DNA of 64,000 nucleotides from the NCBI GenBank assembly GCA_039545355.1, contig BCJJ01000001.1:276427-340426 (forward strand), read 5' to 3'. The stretch comes from Trichosporon coremiiforme. Lineage: Eukaryota; Basidiomycota; Tremellomycetes; Trichosporonales; Trichosporonaceae. This document shows positions 11,546 through 24,204 of this stretch, in pieces. Every line of letters starts with the position of its first letter. Within the stretch, counting starts at the first letter, position 1. The notes beneath the pieces were generated by a model. That model saw only the letters and a list, made by a program, of their open reading frames with translations, was not told the origin of the DNA and made no database searches. The translations under genes and the position numbers were made by a program.

Positions 11546-13280
11546 TTAGAGGCCCTGGATGACCGGCGCCTTAAGGTCTGGCACCTCCATGCCCTCGGCG
11601 ATGACTCTCCAACCGATCCTCGTCGGTTCGGCGCCCATCTGCGGAATCATAAGCGGTCCTTTGCACCACTGCCACTGTCCCTGGCCATACTCGGCATCGG
11701 TCTCCATGACGCCCTCCTTCAGATCCAGCTCCCCATTCTCCTCAGTCAAGACCTCAGCGCGGGGCGGGAGGTCCCTAGCTCCAGCGGAGAGGAACTCAGC
11801 GATGGGGATCCGGACCCAGCGGGTTTTGGACCAGAACGGGCCGTCGAACCAGCCCAGGTGTCCGCCGCCCCCAGTCACGGCCAACTGCACGTGCGAGCCC
11901 TTCTGGACCTGTGTGAAGGGCAAAGCGCTGCCGTGGACGACGGGGTCGTCGAACGCATTGATGCCCAGCATGGGCACGGCGACGTTCTCGATCAGCTTAT
12001 GGCTGCCGGCGTACGTGTAGTAATCATCAGCGCAGGCGAAAGGGAACGGAGGCTGCGGTCCGCCGACTCTCCTCGTCAGGACCTCGTCGACCGTCCTCAG
12101 CCGCACGGGGCCGCTTTCCTTCAACTTCTTCAGATCCACGGCGGCCTGTCTCTGCTCCTCGCTCCACTTAATCTCGGGGTGCGCGTCGTAGTTTCTGAAG
12201 AACATGCGGATCAGATTCTCGCCGAGAGCTTTCGAGTACACCCGGGACGAGAACCAGCCATCCTCCAGCGCGTGAGAGAGGGCGACGACGTCCCAGGGCG
12301 CGGCGAGCACGCAGCCCGAGGAAAGGAGTGAGGACTCCCCCCGCTCTCCCAGGTAACGGGCCATCACGGACGCTCCGAGCGAAAATCCAACACCGAGCAG
12401 AGACGACTCTGGGAACCGGTTGCGCAGATAGTGTACTGCCGTGTTGAGGTCGCACGTCGTCGCGGCAGAGTACAGCTGCGCGGACGTCAGGGGTGTGCCG
12501 CCACAACCGCGGAACTGTTGTCAGCTCTTACTCTCCCCCTTTAGACTAGAGAACTCACGTTAACGACGACGCCACGCGCACCCAGACCGCCATGCGACTC
12601 GGGCAAAGCGGCCCAGTGCAGGACGTTGCGGACGTAGGCTTCGCGCGCGTTACCGGTCAGGCCGTGGCAGACTACGATCGTGGGTGCGTCGGCAGGGAGA
12701 GACGCATGCGATGGAGGCGTGATGTCCAGTGCGATCGTGCCGCCATCGGGAACGCGGAGGAGGGTACGCGCATAGTCGACGTGGTCGGTGTCGGTGAAGT
12801 CGCCCGTGACTGTGAAGGCGGTCTGCATGTGGCCACTGCGCGTCAGCTTGCCTCCATCACTCAAGCTCATTCCCCCTCCACTCGTTGCCCCATCCAGATA
12901 GCCAGAACCGAGCAGAAGCGAAGTCATAGAGGCCAGGGAGGAAAGGCCGACAATGATACTCACTTCGGGGCCCACCAAGCAGGCTTGAAAGTACCAGACA
13001 GACTCGGCGTGTTGCGGTTGATCCAAGAGGCGACGTCCTCCTTCTTCTTGTTCTTCAGGACGATCTCAGCTGGCTTGGCCGCGTTCACGCGCACGATCTG
13101 CCGCGCATAAGACGCCAAGCCGAGCATGCCGAGGAGGACGAAGAGGAGCTGCTGCGGGAGAGTGATGAACTGCTCCAGCAGAGTCTGGGGCAGGAGCCAC
13201 GGCTTGACGCGCGGCGAGGACGGTCTCTCGTTGGGAGACTTGTGGGGATGCGGGTGGTGCTCGCGGTAGGCTGCGGGCAT
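11546..13280 (-). CDS. Alpha/beta hydrolase, YheT/EMB8-like (fungal Eht1/Eeb1 ester synthase-esterase family)
   Basis: Exons from the 5' end: 12964-13280, 12559-12835 and 11546-12514, giving 520 aa. A hydrophobic N-terminal segment (TLPQQLLFVLLGMLGLASYA, about residues 38-60) suggests membrane or lipid-droplet anchoring. The catalytic domain follows: NGHMQTAF and PDGGTIALD at the start, oxyanion-side VVCHGLTGNAREAYV, nucleophile elbow GVGFSLGAS (Ser near residue 243), acid loop INAFDDPVV, and histidine motif GGGGHLGWFDG. This order and length match fungal Eht1/Eeb1/Ymr210w-type enzymes, which make or hydrolyse medium-chain fatty acid esters or monoacylglycerols. The exact substrate cannot be read from sequence. 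The first join restores the family-typical PNGHMQTAF. The intron acceptors use GCTGACGCGCAG and CTGACAACAG. Confidence 0.85.
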
Positions 13281-14626
13281 GCTGTCGACGGGGTCGGCAG
13301 AATAGGGGAGAGGTATGCGACTCGGGAGCCCCGAGCCTGGGTTGGAGCTGGGCGAGGGCGTGCGGGGAAGACGAGACGGGCGTTGGAGCGAGCGCCGAGA
13401 TCAAGTTGGACGTGCGAGGTCGGGGGGATGTCACAAGAAAGTTGAGCGGCGTCGACTCTGAAGTTGAGAGAAGGAAAGTGTTGGTTCGGGTGTGTGAGTG
13501 TTCGTACGAGAGATGAGAAGAGTCAAGATGTGATGAGCAGGAAAATCAATGCTGCGCTGTCGACAGCCAGGAGCCAACGCAGTTATCTCTCTCTCGCGCG
13601 CGCAGTATCGTCACCGGGCCAAGTATCCGAAACCTTGGCAATGATCGCCGCCGCTCAACTTTTTGGCCCCGGCCCTGGACGCTTTCTACGGCGGCCGGTT
13701 AACACGCACGTGGCAATGACGCACACTCACTCTTACCGGCCGCCCGTATGTCATCAGCCATATCAGCCACCCCCGTTGACCTATGCACGGGCCATTCTGT
13801 GGTGCTCTCTACCAAGCGAAACCGACGCTCTCGTCATCACTACCATGCTGTTCGCCCCATCGCACTCCGTCGCACTCGCACGGTGCCTCCCACAGACCCC
13901 TGCACCGATATCGGCCATGTCCGCTTGCTCTTCTCAGCGAGACCCAGATCGCCAAGCACCCCTGGGCGTATTCTGCAACCATAAGGGAAGGGGCACGGAG
14001 CACCCAGCAGTCAAGGATGGGGCAGGATATAGCTATCTGCAGACACTGGCATGTGCATAGGTTATCAACGCTGGCAGCACCTCGCATCTCTTTGCGGAGA
14101 GGCGCATGGTGGTGGCGACGACGGTTGACGTAGTTCGCAGAGTTTCGGATTCGTTTTTACGAGAACTTAATGGACTTATTAATGGATTGAAGGCGGGAAC
14201 TGCGACGGGCATGCGATTGCGCTTCGGCGTACTTGACTTGCTGCAGAACGGTATATCCTCATCATTATTATCGGGAGGTTGCTAATTGCAAGTGTTGCTA
14301 TTTGCTAGGCTTGCTATTGAGTGCTCGGCTGCTCGCGGCAGGCGGGCTGGCTTTCGAGACTTCAGGCGTTGATGGGTGCTTTGAAGACAGCGAAGGCGCT
14401 TGTTGATTGGGGGTAGGGGTAAGGAGTGACAGATGAGGTTGGGTTCGGGGGTTATGTTCTGTATGTTGACGGAGACTAAAAACTTATTGGACTTGGGATC
14501 GTGAAGGGGACGTGCGCGTCATGTTTTGACTAAGTGACGGCGCGGTAGGTTCGTGACGAAGTGGTGTAAAGGAAGAAAACAAGGAAACCACGGAAAGAGA
14601 CAAGGAACTGAAGAGGAAACTCGAGA
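13281..14626. other. Intergenic; promoter of the hydrolase and 3' flank of the permease
   Basis: No recognisable gene. Open frames are short and overlapping. The 14.1-14.6 kb part is AT-richer and probably contains the 3' UTR of the permease gene on the minus strand. Confidence 0.4.
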
Positions 14627-16975
14627 TTAACAGAACATGACGTACAGACGGCCGAGGAAGCCCTTGGGCACCTCGTCGTCATCGACGCACTCTGCCCTGT
14701 GACGCGCGCCGGTGTGGAGGTCGACCTCGTCGAGGGGGAGGATCTTGGAGCGCGTCCAGAGCTTGCGGCCAAAGTAAAACGCAGGCAGGATCGGGAGAGG
14801 GAGGTAGTTCGTGACGAACTTGGCGACGTCAAAGTGCTCGACGTCCATGAAGACGGCCCAGCCGGAGAAGAACGCGATGCACGAGATGAACACGAGGGCG
14901 ATCCAGGCCCCGACGCGCGCGAACGGCGAGCGGAACGGGAACACGTCGCGGTCGATGCCTTGGTAATCGACCGCCTGGCGGAAGCGGAGGTACGTGATGC
15001 AAATGACAATGTAGATCATCAGACCCCAGACGGAGGTGAGCGAGAGGAACCAGCCGAAGACGCGGTACGCATCGGTCGAGCAGACCATGTACGCGAGGGC
15101 GCCGAAGAGTCCCGTGAAAAGCGTCGACACGATAGGCGCGCCCTGCGAGGACGTGTACAGGAAGATCTTGGGGAGGTAGCCCTGGTGGGCGAGGGAGAAG
15201 AAGGAGCGCGAGCCGATGTACACGTCTGCGTTGGCCGCGGACCAGGCAGCGGAGATGATACACGCGTTGATGATGTGCGGGAGCACCTTGATGCCAGCCG
15301 ACTCGATGGCGATGACGAACGGCGACGCGTGAGCATCGTGCGAAGAGCCGAGGTGAGGGTGCGTGCTCGGGATGTTGAGGCCGATGACGAAGGTACCGAG
15401 GACATAGAAGAGGACGATACGGATGTAGACCTGCTTGATAGCGCGGGGGATGGCGCGGGTGGGGTTGTGCGACTCGGCAGCGGCGACAGCAACAATCTCG
15501 GAACCGAAGTACGAGAACGAGGCGGTGGTCAGGACGGACCAGAAGCCAAGGAAGTTCTTGAGCGAGCCCTTCAGGCCGAGGTACTCGGGGGCGAACGCTC
15601 CGGGGTCCTTCCAGTACCGGAAGCCGATGTACTCTCCGTCGGGACCGGCACCGCAGTTGATGCAGATACCGCAGATGATCAGACCGACAATGGTGAGCAC
15701 CTTGATCGACGAGAAGATGAACTCGGACTCGCCGTACACCCTGGCGGGGAAGAGGTTGAGCGCGACGACCGTGATCCACGCGATGGTGATCCACACTGCG
15801 TTGCTGACCTGCGACGCCGGCACCCAGTAGTTGAACAGGACGGCGACGGCGGACAGCTCGGACGCGAAGACGAGAAGCCACTGGATCGCGTACGCCCAGT
15901 TGACGGCGAAGGAGAGCGACGGGTCCACGAATCGGCCAGCGTACATCAGGTGTCCACCCGTCAGGGGCATGTACGCCGCCATCTCACCGAGACCTTGCAT
16001 GACACTGGGGTCAGTGATGTTCTGAAGTGGATCGTCGGCGCTTCGTCGGCGCTTAGCATTGCCGTGGGGTAGCGGGATTCCGCTCCCCATGCATAACGCG
16101 CCCTGTCACTTACCAGACAAGCACACCACCGAAGAGTGCGAAACCCATCAGCAGACCAAGCGGGCCACCGGTTCGCAGAGACTCGCCAGAACCTGCTTGT
16201 CAGCAACTTGCACGAAACGCCAGGCGAAAAGGCGCATCAGCACAGATCAGGCGCCACCCGCCGCCGCCACAGGTTCGCTGCATGCCCACTCCCACCCAAG
16301 CTCGCTTCCAGCCGGGCGCGCCAGTCGCCCAGCGCAGCGCGCGTTGAACCAAACCAGGGTAATGTTGGCGCTGCAACATGAGGGGGCAGCTGCAAGGGGT
16401 GCAAGGGGAGAGGAGCCGGCGTCCATGTCCTTGTCTTCGACAAGTGCTGGTCCAGCACCCAAAAGTACCCAGGACACCCAGGACGCAAGATCCATGGCTG
16501 AGGCAGGTGGCGCGTCGAGCGGCACCTCCGGACGCGGCGAGTAGGGTCCACGGAATGTAGCCTGAATGAATGAATGCTGCATGTCTGAAGCGAACTCTTG
16601 CAAAGTTCTGCCAGATGTCGCAACATTGCAAGATAGATAGCAGGAAGAGATACGCACCCAGGAAGAGACCTGTACCGATGATACCACCGATAGAGAGAAG
16701 CTGTACTGTCAGCGTCGTTGCTCATGCACACAGTGCTCTTCCGGGACACCCCCAATGTAACTCACAGAGATGTGTCTTCCCTTCAGCTGTCTCCGGAGAC
16801 CGTTGCCCTCCTCCTCGTTCTCCTCGACGTAGTCCTCCTGGTAGTAGTCGTGGTCGTTGTAGTCCTCAGAGCCGGACTTGACGACGACGCCGCGGAAGTC
16901 GGACGAGAAGTCGAGCGGCTTCTCGCCCATTGGCGGCGGCGAGCCCGCCCCGAGGCCGTGCTGTATGGGCTCCAT
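14627..16975 (-). CDS. Amino acid permease (AAP family, APC superfamily)
   Basis: Plasma-membrane proton-coupled amino acid importer. Exons from the 5' end: 16766-16975, 16658-16700, 16114-16192 and 14627-16004, giving 569 aa. The cytosolic N-terminus is acidic (DYNDHDYYQEDYVEENEEE) and ends with RRQLKGRHIS. TM1 carries the family signature SIGGIIGTGLFLGSGESLRTGGP, spelled across two small exons of 43 and 79 nt. Later signatures include VMQGLGEMAAYMP, FGSEIVAVAAAESHNPTRAIPRAI, SAANADVYIGSR and a hydrophobic 12-TM pattern. The C-terminus is short and hydrophilic. Length matches yeast AAP members (550-620 aa). Substrate range cannot be decided by eye. The start at 16975 is supported by an in-frame stop 22 codons upstream with no ATG between. 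A TATAAA motif on this strand at 17387-17392 suggests a roughly 400-nt leader. Confidence 0.88.
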
Positions 16976-17386
16976 GCTGATGGATTGCCCGCTGGCGTAG
17001 TGCGAGAAGCGCGAAATGGTGTCGGATGAGATGGCCTAGCGGATCGGAACCGCTGGGCTGGAGATTGGGGGAGAGGAAGGGGGGTTGGTGCAGCGGCTGG
17101 CGTACGGCTGAACGGCGATCGGATTCACAGGAGCCGGAAGGTTACTGATTACTGTGCAGACAGCTGACTGATGCTATGCACTTGGGTTCTGTGGGGACCG
17201 TCGGTCGTCGGCGCTGGTCGAGGTGGATATCGAAGGGCGCCGGTTGGCGGTCGCTGATGACGGATCGGCGGGTGTCTCGGTCGCTAAGGTCCGTCTAAGG
17301 TCCAGCTTTGTCGAGCTGGCCGGGTGATTATGATTGTCGAAGAATGGGGAGGGGAGAAGAAGCGAGCTGTACGCGGGCGTCTGGTC

Positions 17387-17392
17387 TTTATA
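17387..17392 (-). promoter_or_regulatory. TATA-like box, permease
   Basis: TATAAA on the minus strand (context CTGTATAAAGACC), about 415 bp upstream of the permease ATG. Six bases can occur by chance, so support is weak. Confidence 0.3.
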
Positions 17393-19076
17393 CAGGTGTT
17401 CGTGCGTTGGTCCTCTGTCGCCCGCAAGCGGACCTGCTGTGTACACCCAGCAATCTCAGCTCAGGCTCGACAGGGATGCGGAATGAGAGCAGCCTGCATG
17501 GCGCTGGGCCTGTCTCCTGTACGGCTAGAGACGTGCAGTCGTATTCTTGGCTGGCTGGCTGCAGGGAACGGTCAGCGGGCGAGCGAACCCATCGCTCAGA
17601 CCTTCAGCAGCATGGACGGGCGGGCGAGCGTACGAGCGCAGGTCTTCGGTCCGCAGACTGGTTGGTATCTTGCACTGTCACGGCAAAGCTGAGCCCAGAG
17701 TCAGGTAACCGATGTGCTGATGCGTGATTCCTCACGCTCCGGCCAGTCAGCGCGCGTCAGCGGCAGCCTGTAGTCCTCCTGCCAGGCACACGGGGGCCAG
17801 TACCCAAAGCAGGCGTTGGACATGGCGGCGGGCGGCAGGAAGGAGAGGAAAGGTGGGCCCAGAGCCATGGGAGGCTCGTGCCTCCTCTACGCGTGTTCAG
17901 CCAATAGGTGCCCGAAAGCGCATCAGACGGCACCAGGCTGTGTCACATCAGGAATGCAATGTTGCGGAAGGGGCAAGCCATTAATCAGGCCGCAGCGATA
18001 TTGGGCAGCTGCTCTCCTTGCGTTCCTTGCTGGCCCTTGGATCTTGTCCTGGGGCCTTGGGCGAAAAGTTAGACGGCCTCTTTCTGGTCACCAGCCGGTC
18101 GCTGGCGCTGTCGTTGGCTCAATGGCGGGCTCGCTGGGCCCTGGCGCAAGTGCCCCGAACAGGGCCCTTCCCGAGCGGGGCTCAACACGGACGTTATCAG
18201 AGTGTGGCTGTGGATGGCGTTTGGCTCTGGCTAGCCTGCGTTCATCAGAAGGACACCTGAAGCCACCCCCTCTGAGCCTCTGGCGAGTTGCCTGCTTGGG
18301 TGATCGGTAGGAAGTGGGTGTTCCATACGTTCTGCGCGAAGGTACGGAGTTACGAGGGGGCATTGCAGGGAAGGGTTCATGAGGTGAAAACAAGGCACCG
18401 GCGTACTAACAGAGGGAGAGACTGAATGGCCGCAGAAAGTCGACGCGTGTCGCGACTGTTGAAAAGCTTCAAGACGAAACTAGGTGGCGGTGAATTGACC
18501 GAGAGTAGAAGCGGAGACCTGCCCGTCCGACAGGCGATAGCATGTGCTGCCTTGCTGCGATGAAACTTGTGCGCCCAGCGATGCTACGAGGGTGGTCGTC
18601 GGAGCAGAGGGCTCGATGCGGACTTGGGCTTGTACAGCAGCGACGCAAGAGATCCACTGTGATGCCAAGACGACAGTGCCCATCCAGCCCACAACCCGGC
18701 GCCTCGATGATAAGAAGCGTTCTGCGATCGGGCACCCCACTCCACTCCACATACCGTGCCTACCACCGTTGTCTCTCGTAGTCACCAGCCGAGGATTACC
18801 TTACCTTTCTCGTTGTCCAATCTGTCCCGTGGCCATGTCCGAGCATCCGACGGAGGTATGCACGCAAAGGCAGGGAAATCATGCTCAAAACCCAAGAAAG
18901 GAGGGGAGCCAGAGGAAAGGTGGTAAGGAGTCAGGTACGAGGGGCGCCGCACGGACCGCGGGGCTCGGGGTGGGGCTGTCTACGGAGTCGTCCATTGGCC
19001 CTCGCTCGGTCCAGGATGAGGACAGGATGTACCCTCGTCGCCTAGCTCCTGTAGTTCCTAACCAAGCGCAGCGAGC

Positions 19077-19078
19077 AC

Positions 19079-19111
<33 letters not shown>

Positions 19112-19112
19112 T
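19077..19112. repeat. TC/TCTG simple-sequence tract
   Basis: CTCTCTCTGTCTCTGTCTCTG-type microsatellite in the gene-poor gap. Confidence 0.8.
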
Positions 19113-20945
19113 CATGCATACGACGTAGGAGAACATGGGGCCATATGCATACCGCCCAGGAGACTGCGTGCCGCGAGCTCGGACAGCGCTTCCATAACCG
19201 CTCTGTTAAGTGTGTCCAAATGTGCCCGTCGCTCTCATCAACCCCAGGTTCGCAGGTTGCTTACGTGGGACAAACGCTGCGAACGGGCCGAGCCGGTGAT
19301 CATGCATAGTGAGGATCATCAGATCGCCGAAGAAGTGACGGCGCAAGACGGCGTCGGAGGCTGAGTTGTATGGGATGCGAAAGATGTGCGAAAAGAATGT
19401 GCGACAAAGGCCGAGCCTTGTAGCCCTGCGAGCCGGCGCCACGACAAACCGACGTGCAGCGGTGTGCCGTAGTACAGTTTTGTGGCCGGGGTGAGTGGCC
19501 GGAAGTCGCACGAGAGACGGTGTCGGCGCTCGGCACCAGACTCGTGGCGCGAGGCTAGTGTTCAAACGATTTCAGGCTGCAGGAGACTCAGGCGGCGCCG
19601 GACGCCCGGTCACCCGGTGGCCTGGTAGCAGGTGGGGGCGAGACGTGGGCATGGGCGGCGGCGGCGGCGGCGATAACATGCGGGACGCGCTATTGTTCTC
19701 CCATGTTTGGAAACGGGCTCGGAATTGGTTGGACCAAGGTTGCGTGGGGCGAGATATTAGATGGGGAACGAGGCGTTCCGCCTAGCTTCGGTCGCAAATC
19801 TTTCCTTAGCTTTCGCTAGCTTCCGCCCAATGGTTTGTACACATGAGATGGAGCCCATCGCACACGACACTTTGGCGCATCTGGTGGATATGGCGGATAT
19901 GGCGCCGGCTTACCGAAGCTAGCCCGCTAGCGTCGCACCCAGAGTTGAGATAGAGCAGGTTTGTCGATGTTCAAGGACTGTGACTGCTGCGGATGATAGC
20001 CAGGTGAGCCATGTGGGTGGCCATGGGTTCGGCGACTTCAGTAAGCTCGGCGCCGTAGGAGTGTTTTCCCTCGTAACTCCGGCCCTTTCCATCAACAGCC
20101 GAACCGGGTGACTGGCGAGGGGCGATGAGGACATGCCGCCGGGAGAAATCCGGAAAGATGGCAGATGAGCTTGTCCAGAATGGACCGAGAGAAGTTCGGG
20201 CCGGCGCTGGCGCCTCCATTCATACAATCTTACGGGCCGCACTCGGCGTGCTCTTCGTACATACCGGACGGCGTTGGAGTTTCCATTTGTACACCCGTAC
20301 CGGCCGACACTGGCGTGTCCTTTCGGACGTCCATACAGGCTCGTCAGCGTCGACGGACCGAACTGATGTGATTACTCCCTCGCCTCTCGCTCCGCCTGCT
20401 GACAATCAGGCAGATCATAGGCTGTCGAGTTCCCCTGAGATGGTGCATGCGGCTACGGCCAGTACCTTTTGCCCGGCCGTGATTTCGCCCTTGCTCGCCT
20501 GTGGTGCGTCTGTCGTGAGCTGAGATCGGCCCTCGCCACCAGTCGATAGGTCCACCGCCGATGCCGGCGTTCCTGTGCACTGCTGTCCTGGTACCTGCCC
20601 CTCCCCTTCGACCCTCGTCCCTCCAGGGCGTGGTGCTACAACTATTCCATAACAACCATTGGTGGTACAACCTCTCTTCCTCTAGGTCTCTCTTCCAGGT
20701 CTAAGCTCGGCGTCGGCTGAGGGTCGACCCCAGCCTGCCACCGGCACCAGAGCGCCGTGCTCCTCTTTTGTCCGTCATGGGCCAGCCAACCTCACTATCC
20801 ATATCCTCTCCGTCCCACTGTCTCTTCTCTCTGGGCCGCCGGCAGTTCTGCAGGCGGCAAGACACCTCAGACGTCGGTCGCCGACCGGCTGCCGGGCCGA
20901 ACCTGCCTATGGCAACCGGCCGACAGCTCTCGGCCACCGGCTCAT

Positions 20946-23655
20946 TTAGCGATGCGCCGCCTGCAGCAGCTGCCTGAGCGAGCTTCTAGTGTGAGTCGCC
21001 CACGGCCAGACATACGCAATCTCCTCCATCACTTGCTGCAGGTACGCGAGGTCGATGAAGGCTTTCGCCTTGTCCTCGTCGCTGACTGTGGGCAGGCCAC
21101 TAGCCTGGAGGACCAGCATCGTGCCGCACACATAGAGGATGCTGATGTTAGCGAGTGTTCATTCACCAATCCTGCCGCCATGCCGCGAGCTCGGACTCTC
21201 GCTGGGTTAGATGAGGCGCAACGTTGCCTGTCTCGTGGTCCAGAATAGCACCCAAAGAGGCTCGTTCACGTTCCGCTACGCTACGCTCGGCCCCTCCCGG
21301 CACCGCTTCGGACCTCGCTACGCTTGCTCGCTGTACTCACTGCTGCCAGCTCATTGGCGCACACGTGATGCTCCCATATGTGCGCTCGATGTACTTGCTC
21401 TGCTCCACGACATCCGCCGCGCAAGACAGGCACTCCTTAAGCGCCTGTGCGTGGATGGACGTCGAGTGCGCGATCTCGATGATGTACGGCCGGAACAGGA
21501 TGATGACGTACGTCGCGAACATGCCGTGGTTCGTGACCAGCGCGGGGTGCAGTTTGTGCCCCTCTCGGGGAGGCCAGCGCTGGTTCTCGGGCAGATTCTT
21601 GCGCCTGCGTGTCAGCTCCAAAGACTTACAATTTGAGGACGGGACGGGTTGACTCACCAGGCGTCAAGACTTTTCCAGACTCTGCGGACCCGCTCCACAC
21701 GCTGCTCCAGCGGCGCACGCAACGTGTGGTTGCAGTGTAACGCCTGTAAACCCAGATCGCTCAATGCGACATGGTAGTGGAACATCTCGGAGATGTCGCG
21801 CTCGACGGGGTCGAACAGGTCCTTCCGGATGAAGGGCAGGCGCTGGTCGGCCTGGTCGCGGAGCGGTAGCGGATCCTGCCCCACATACGTTGCATACCAG
21901 CAAGCTGAGGATTAGCTTCAGCGCGCACACACAAGTCCAGCTTTCAAACAAGGGAACTGAAGCAATGATATCTGGCCACTCCTACTTACACAGGTTCGTC
22001 GCTGCGCCATACACGTCTCGCCGCGCAATGTCGAGCTCCGAGTTGACGCCGAGACCCAGCTCTGCGAGCTGCTGGTCGCAGCGGCGGTGTAGCCTCCAGT
22101 CCTGGGCGAGGTTCATCGCCATCGCTGCCGTTAGCTTCACTCCTCAGCCATCACAGCTCACAATAAAGACTTGACGCAACGGGTGAACTCGAGTGCGCGG
22201 TCCATCCCGACACATTGTCCTCGGCACTCTCGCCCTGCATGCCGGTGTAGTAGATGGAGAGTGTGACGAGGGCGAAGATGGTGCTGAGGCGCGGATCGGC
22301 GACCTCGTCCCAGAGGCGCTCGAGCGCCTTCTGCGCGAACGCGTTGCCGCGCGCCCCCACATTCTCCTGCGCGTAGTACATCCCCACAGCGGGATCTTTG
22401 AAGTACCGCCACCCGACTGCGAGCACGGCAAGATGCGCCATAGGGGAGAAGTACCAGCCGCGGCCCATCGGATCCTTCCCCATTTCGTCTAAGAACTTGT
22501 CGGCCACAACGTTCATGCCGAAACTCCACATGCGGTCGAAGCAGAGGTCGATCAGCCGGCGGTGGTGGACCGGATCGAGCGGGAAGGGGAGATACGGCGC
22601 GAGGTAGCCTGGTCTTGAGGGGGGGCGCGGGACAAGCGCCTCCAGCGCCTTCTGCCAGTCCGGCGCCAGATAGGCTGGTGAGTAGAACGTCGCGGCTGGG
22701 TACAGGTGCAGGTTGCCTGTCTGGGATAACACGAGTCGCCCGGTCCCGAAGGGTTGGCAGTCAGGCCGATCCGCAAGTGACGGATCCCCACCGCCGTAGT
22801 CGCGAGGCGGGGCTGTTGTCGGCGGGTGCGCCAGGTTCGTGTCGACGAGCGGACTGCCGACTGTCGCTGCGTGAGCTGCGCGGGACACTGACACTGCAGC
22901 CGCGGGACCAGACTGCGTGCCGTCTCCGCTATCGGTGTTCTGCCCCGGCACAGCATTCGCGACTTTCAGCGCGTCGGCGAGCTCGGATTCCAGCTGTCGT
23001 ATCCGCATGTGCAGCGTCTGGAACTTGCGCTTCGCGCTCTTGTCTCTATCCGGTCAGCGATCGGTGACAAACAGAGCGGAGATGAGCGAGCGGACTCACG
23101 TCATGCGCCCGTCGACGTGTGCACGATACACGCACTGCTTCTTCGACTTGTCGCAGCCCTTGCACGTCGGTTCATCTCCTGCGTTACCGTCAGCATCTTG
23201 GTTGAGACATACGCCGCTCGAACGCAGGCCGGCAGGCCCGCCCGGGCCCAGGCATGTGCCTCTGAGCTTGTTAAGCCTGCTTGCCGAAGGCCCGATGCGT
23301 CATGCGACACCTTCGCGCGCACCGCGTACACTGCGAAGCCATCATACCCACCGGAGCATTTAATCTTGCGTTCGCGACATCGGTCACAGGCGCGCGACAC
23401 GTTCTTCCTCTTCCTTTTCGCCGCCCTTGATCCGCCGCCGTCGCCGCCCGCATCGCTCGCGACGTTGTTCGGCCCGTCCTGCGTCGGTGCATCGTCGCTG
23501 TCAGACGACTCGTGCCCGACGTCGAAATCGTCGTGCTGCTCGTCCCCGTCCGAACTCGAGGTGTGGGGCCGCTGCGCCACCGCGTTGGAGCTGCCGGTTG
23601 CGCTGCTGGTGCCGGCGAGGCGGAGTGAATGTGTTGGCTCGGCGACTGCGCTCAT
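20946..23655 (-). CDS. Zn(II)2Cys6 fungal transcription factor
   Basis: Exons from the 5' end: 23352-23655, 23100-23178, 22162-23045, 21990-22124, 21658-21904, 21341-21604 and 20946-21141, giving 702 aa. The zinc cluster is split by an intron: CDRCRERKIKC in exon 1 and CKGCDKSKKQC in exon 2 supply the six cysteines (about residues 88-117). The preceding KRKRK is a likely nuclear signal. A coiled segment follows (DKSAKRKFQTLHMRIRQLE, the usual dimerisation position). The middle holds the fungal-specific domain (about 220-480) with DPVHHRRLIDLCFDRMW, AVLAVGWRYFKDPAVG and NLAQDWRLHRRC. Targets cannot be inferred. The 37-nt intron at 22125-22161 is needed to join LYS to MAMNLAQDW, because without it a stop follows. 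An unusually long 199-nt intron (21142-21340) precedes the last exon. Confidence 0.85.
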
Positions 23656-24204
23656 AGTGAGCGCTTTTTCGGTTTGCCTAGTCGCCTAGTCGAGTAGGAG
23701 AGGTGACTGACGCGGGAGCAGCGGGAAAAGCAGAAAGTCGAGCTCGCCGCGATCGCTTGTCTCGTCAATCGATCGCGCTAGCGGTGAGTGAGCGGCAATA
23801 ACCGACGCAGCTCGGCCTACATCCAGGTGGGGGCCGGAGGCATGATCCGGTTTCGGGTATTCCTCGGATCGGAAGTGTGCACCGAGTGCTTCAACCGTGG
23901 GAGACTCGACCGCTGCTTACGTACTGCCTGTGTCGTAGGCGTTAAGCAGGGTGGGCGGGGTGAGCCCCGCGAGTCCTCCAGCTCCAGGCGCAGGCACAGG
24001 CGGAGGCGGTGGGTGAGATCAGCATCCACCGCAGAAAGCAGTCACGTACGAGGCAACGACCAGCCACCGCAGAGTAGGTCCTCCAACGCCAATTCTGCCG
24101 CCCAAGGGGCTACTCATACAGCCAAGGAGAGGTCGTACCTTCGCCCGTACGTGCGCATCGGCCAGAAATGGTGCGGGTGTGACTCCCCAGGTACCCAGGG
24201 CCGC

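Larger units (their letters stand above)
16976..20945. other. Four-kilobase gap with no recognisable gene
   Basis: Between the permease start and the stop of the Zn2Cys6 regulator I find no protein family, tRNA or convincing splice series on either strand. The first 450 bp are likely permease promoter and leader. Open frames of 80-190 codons at 18.5-19.1 and 20.1-21.2 kb are Arg/Ser/Pro-rich with overlapping antisense frames, so I do not call them. A TC/TG tract sits at 19077-19112. An unannotated lineage-specific or non-coding transcript cannot be excluded. Confidence 0.4.

Noticed and set aside
14699..16072. 457-codon plus-strand frame over the permease
   Set aside because: Asp/Glu/Arg-rich mirror of a membrane protein; the minus strand carries clear transporter motifs.
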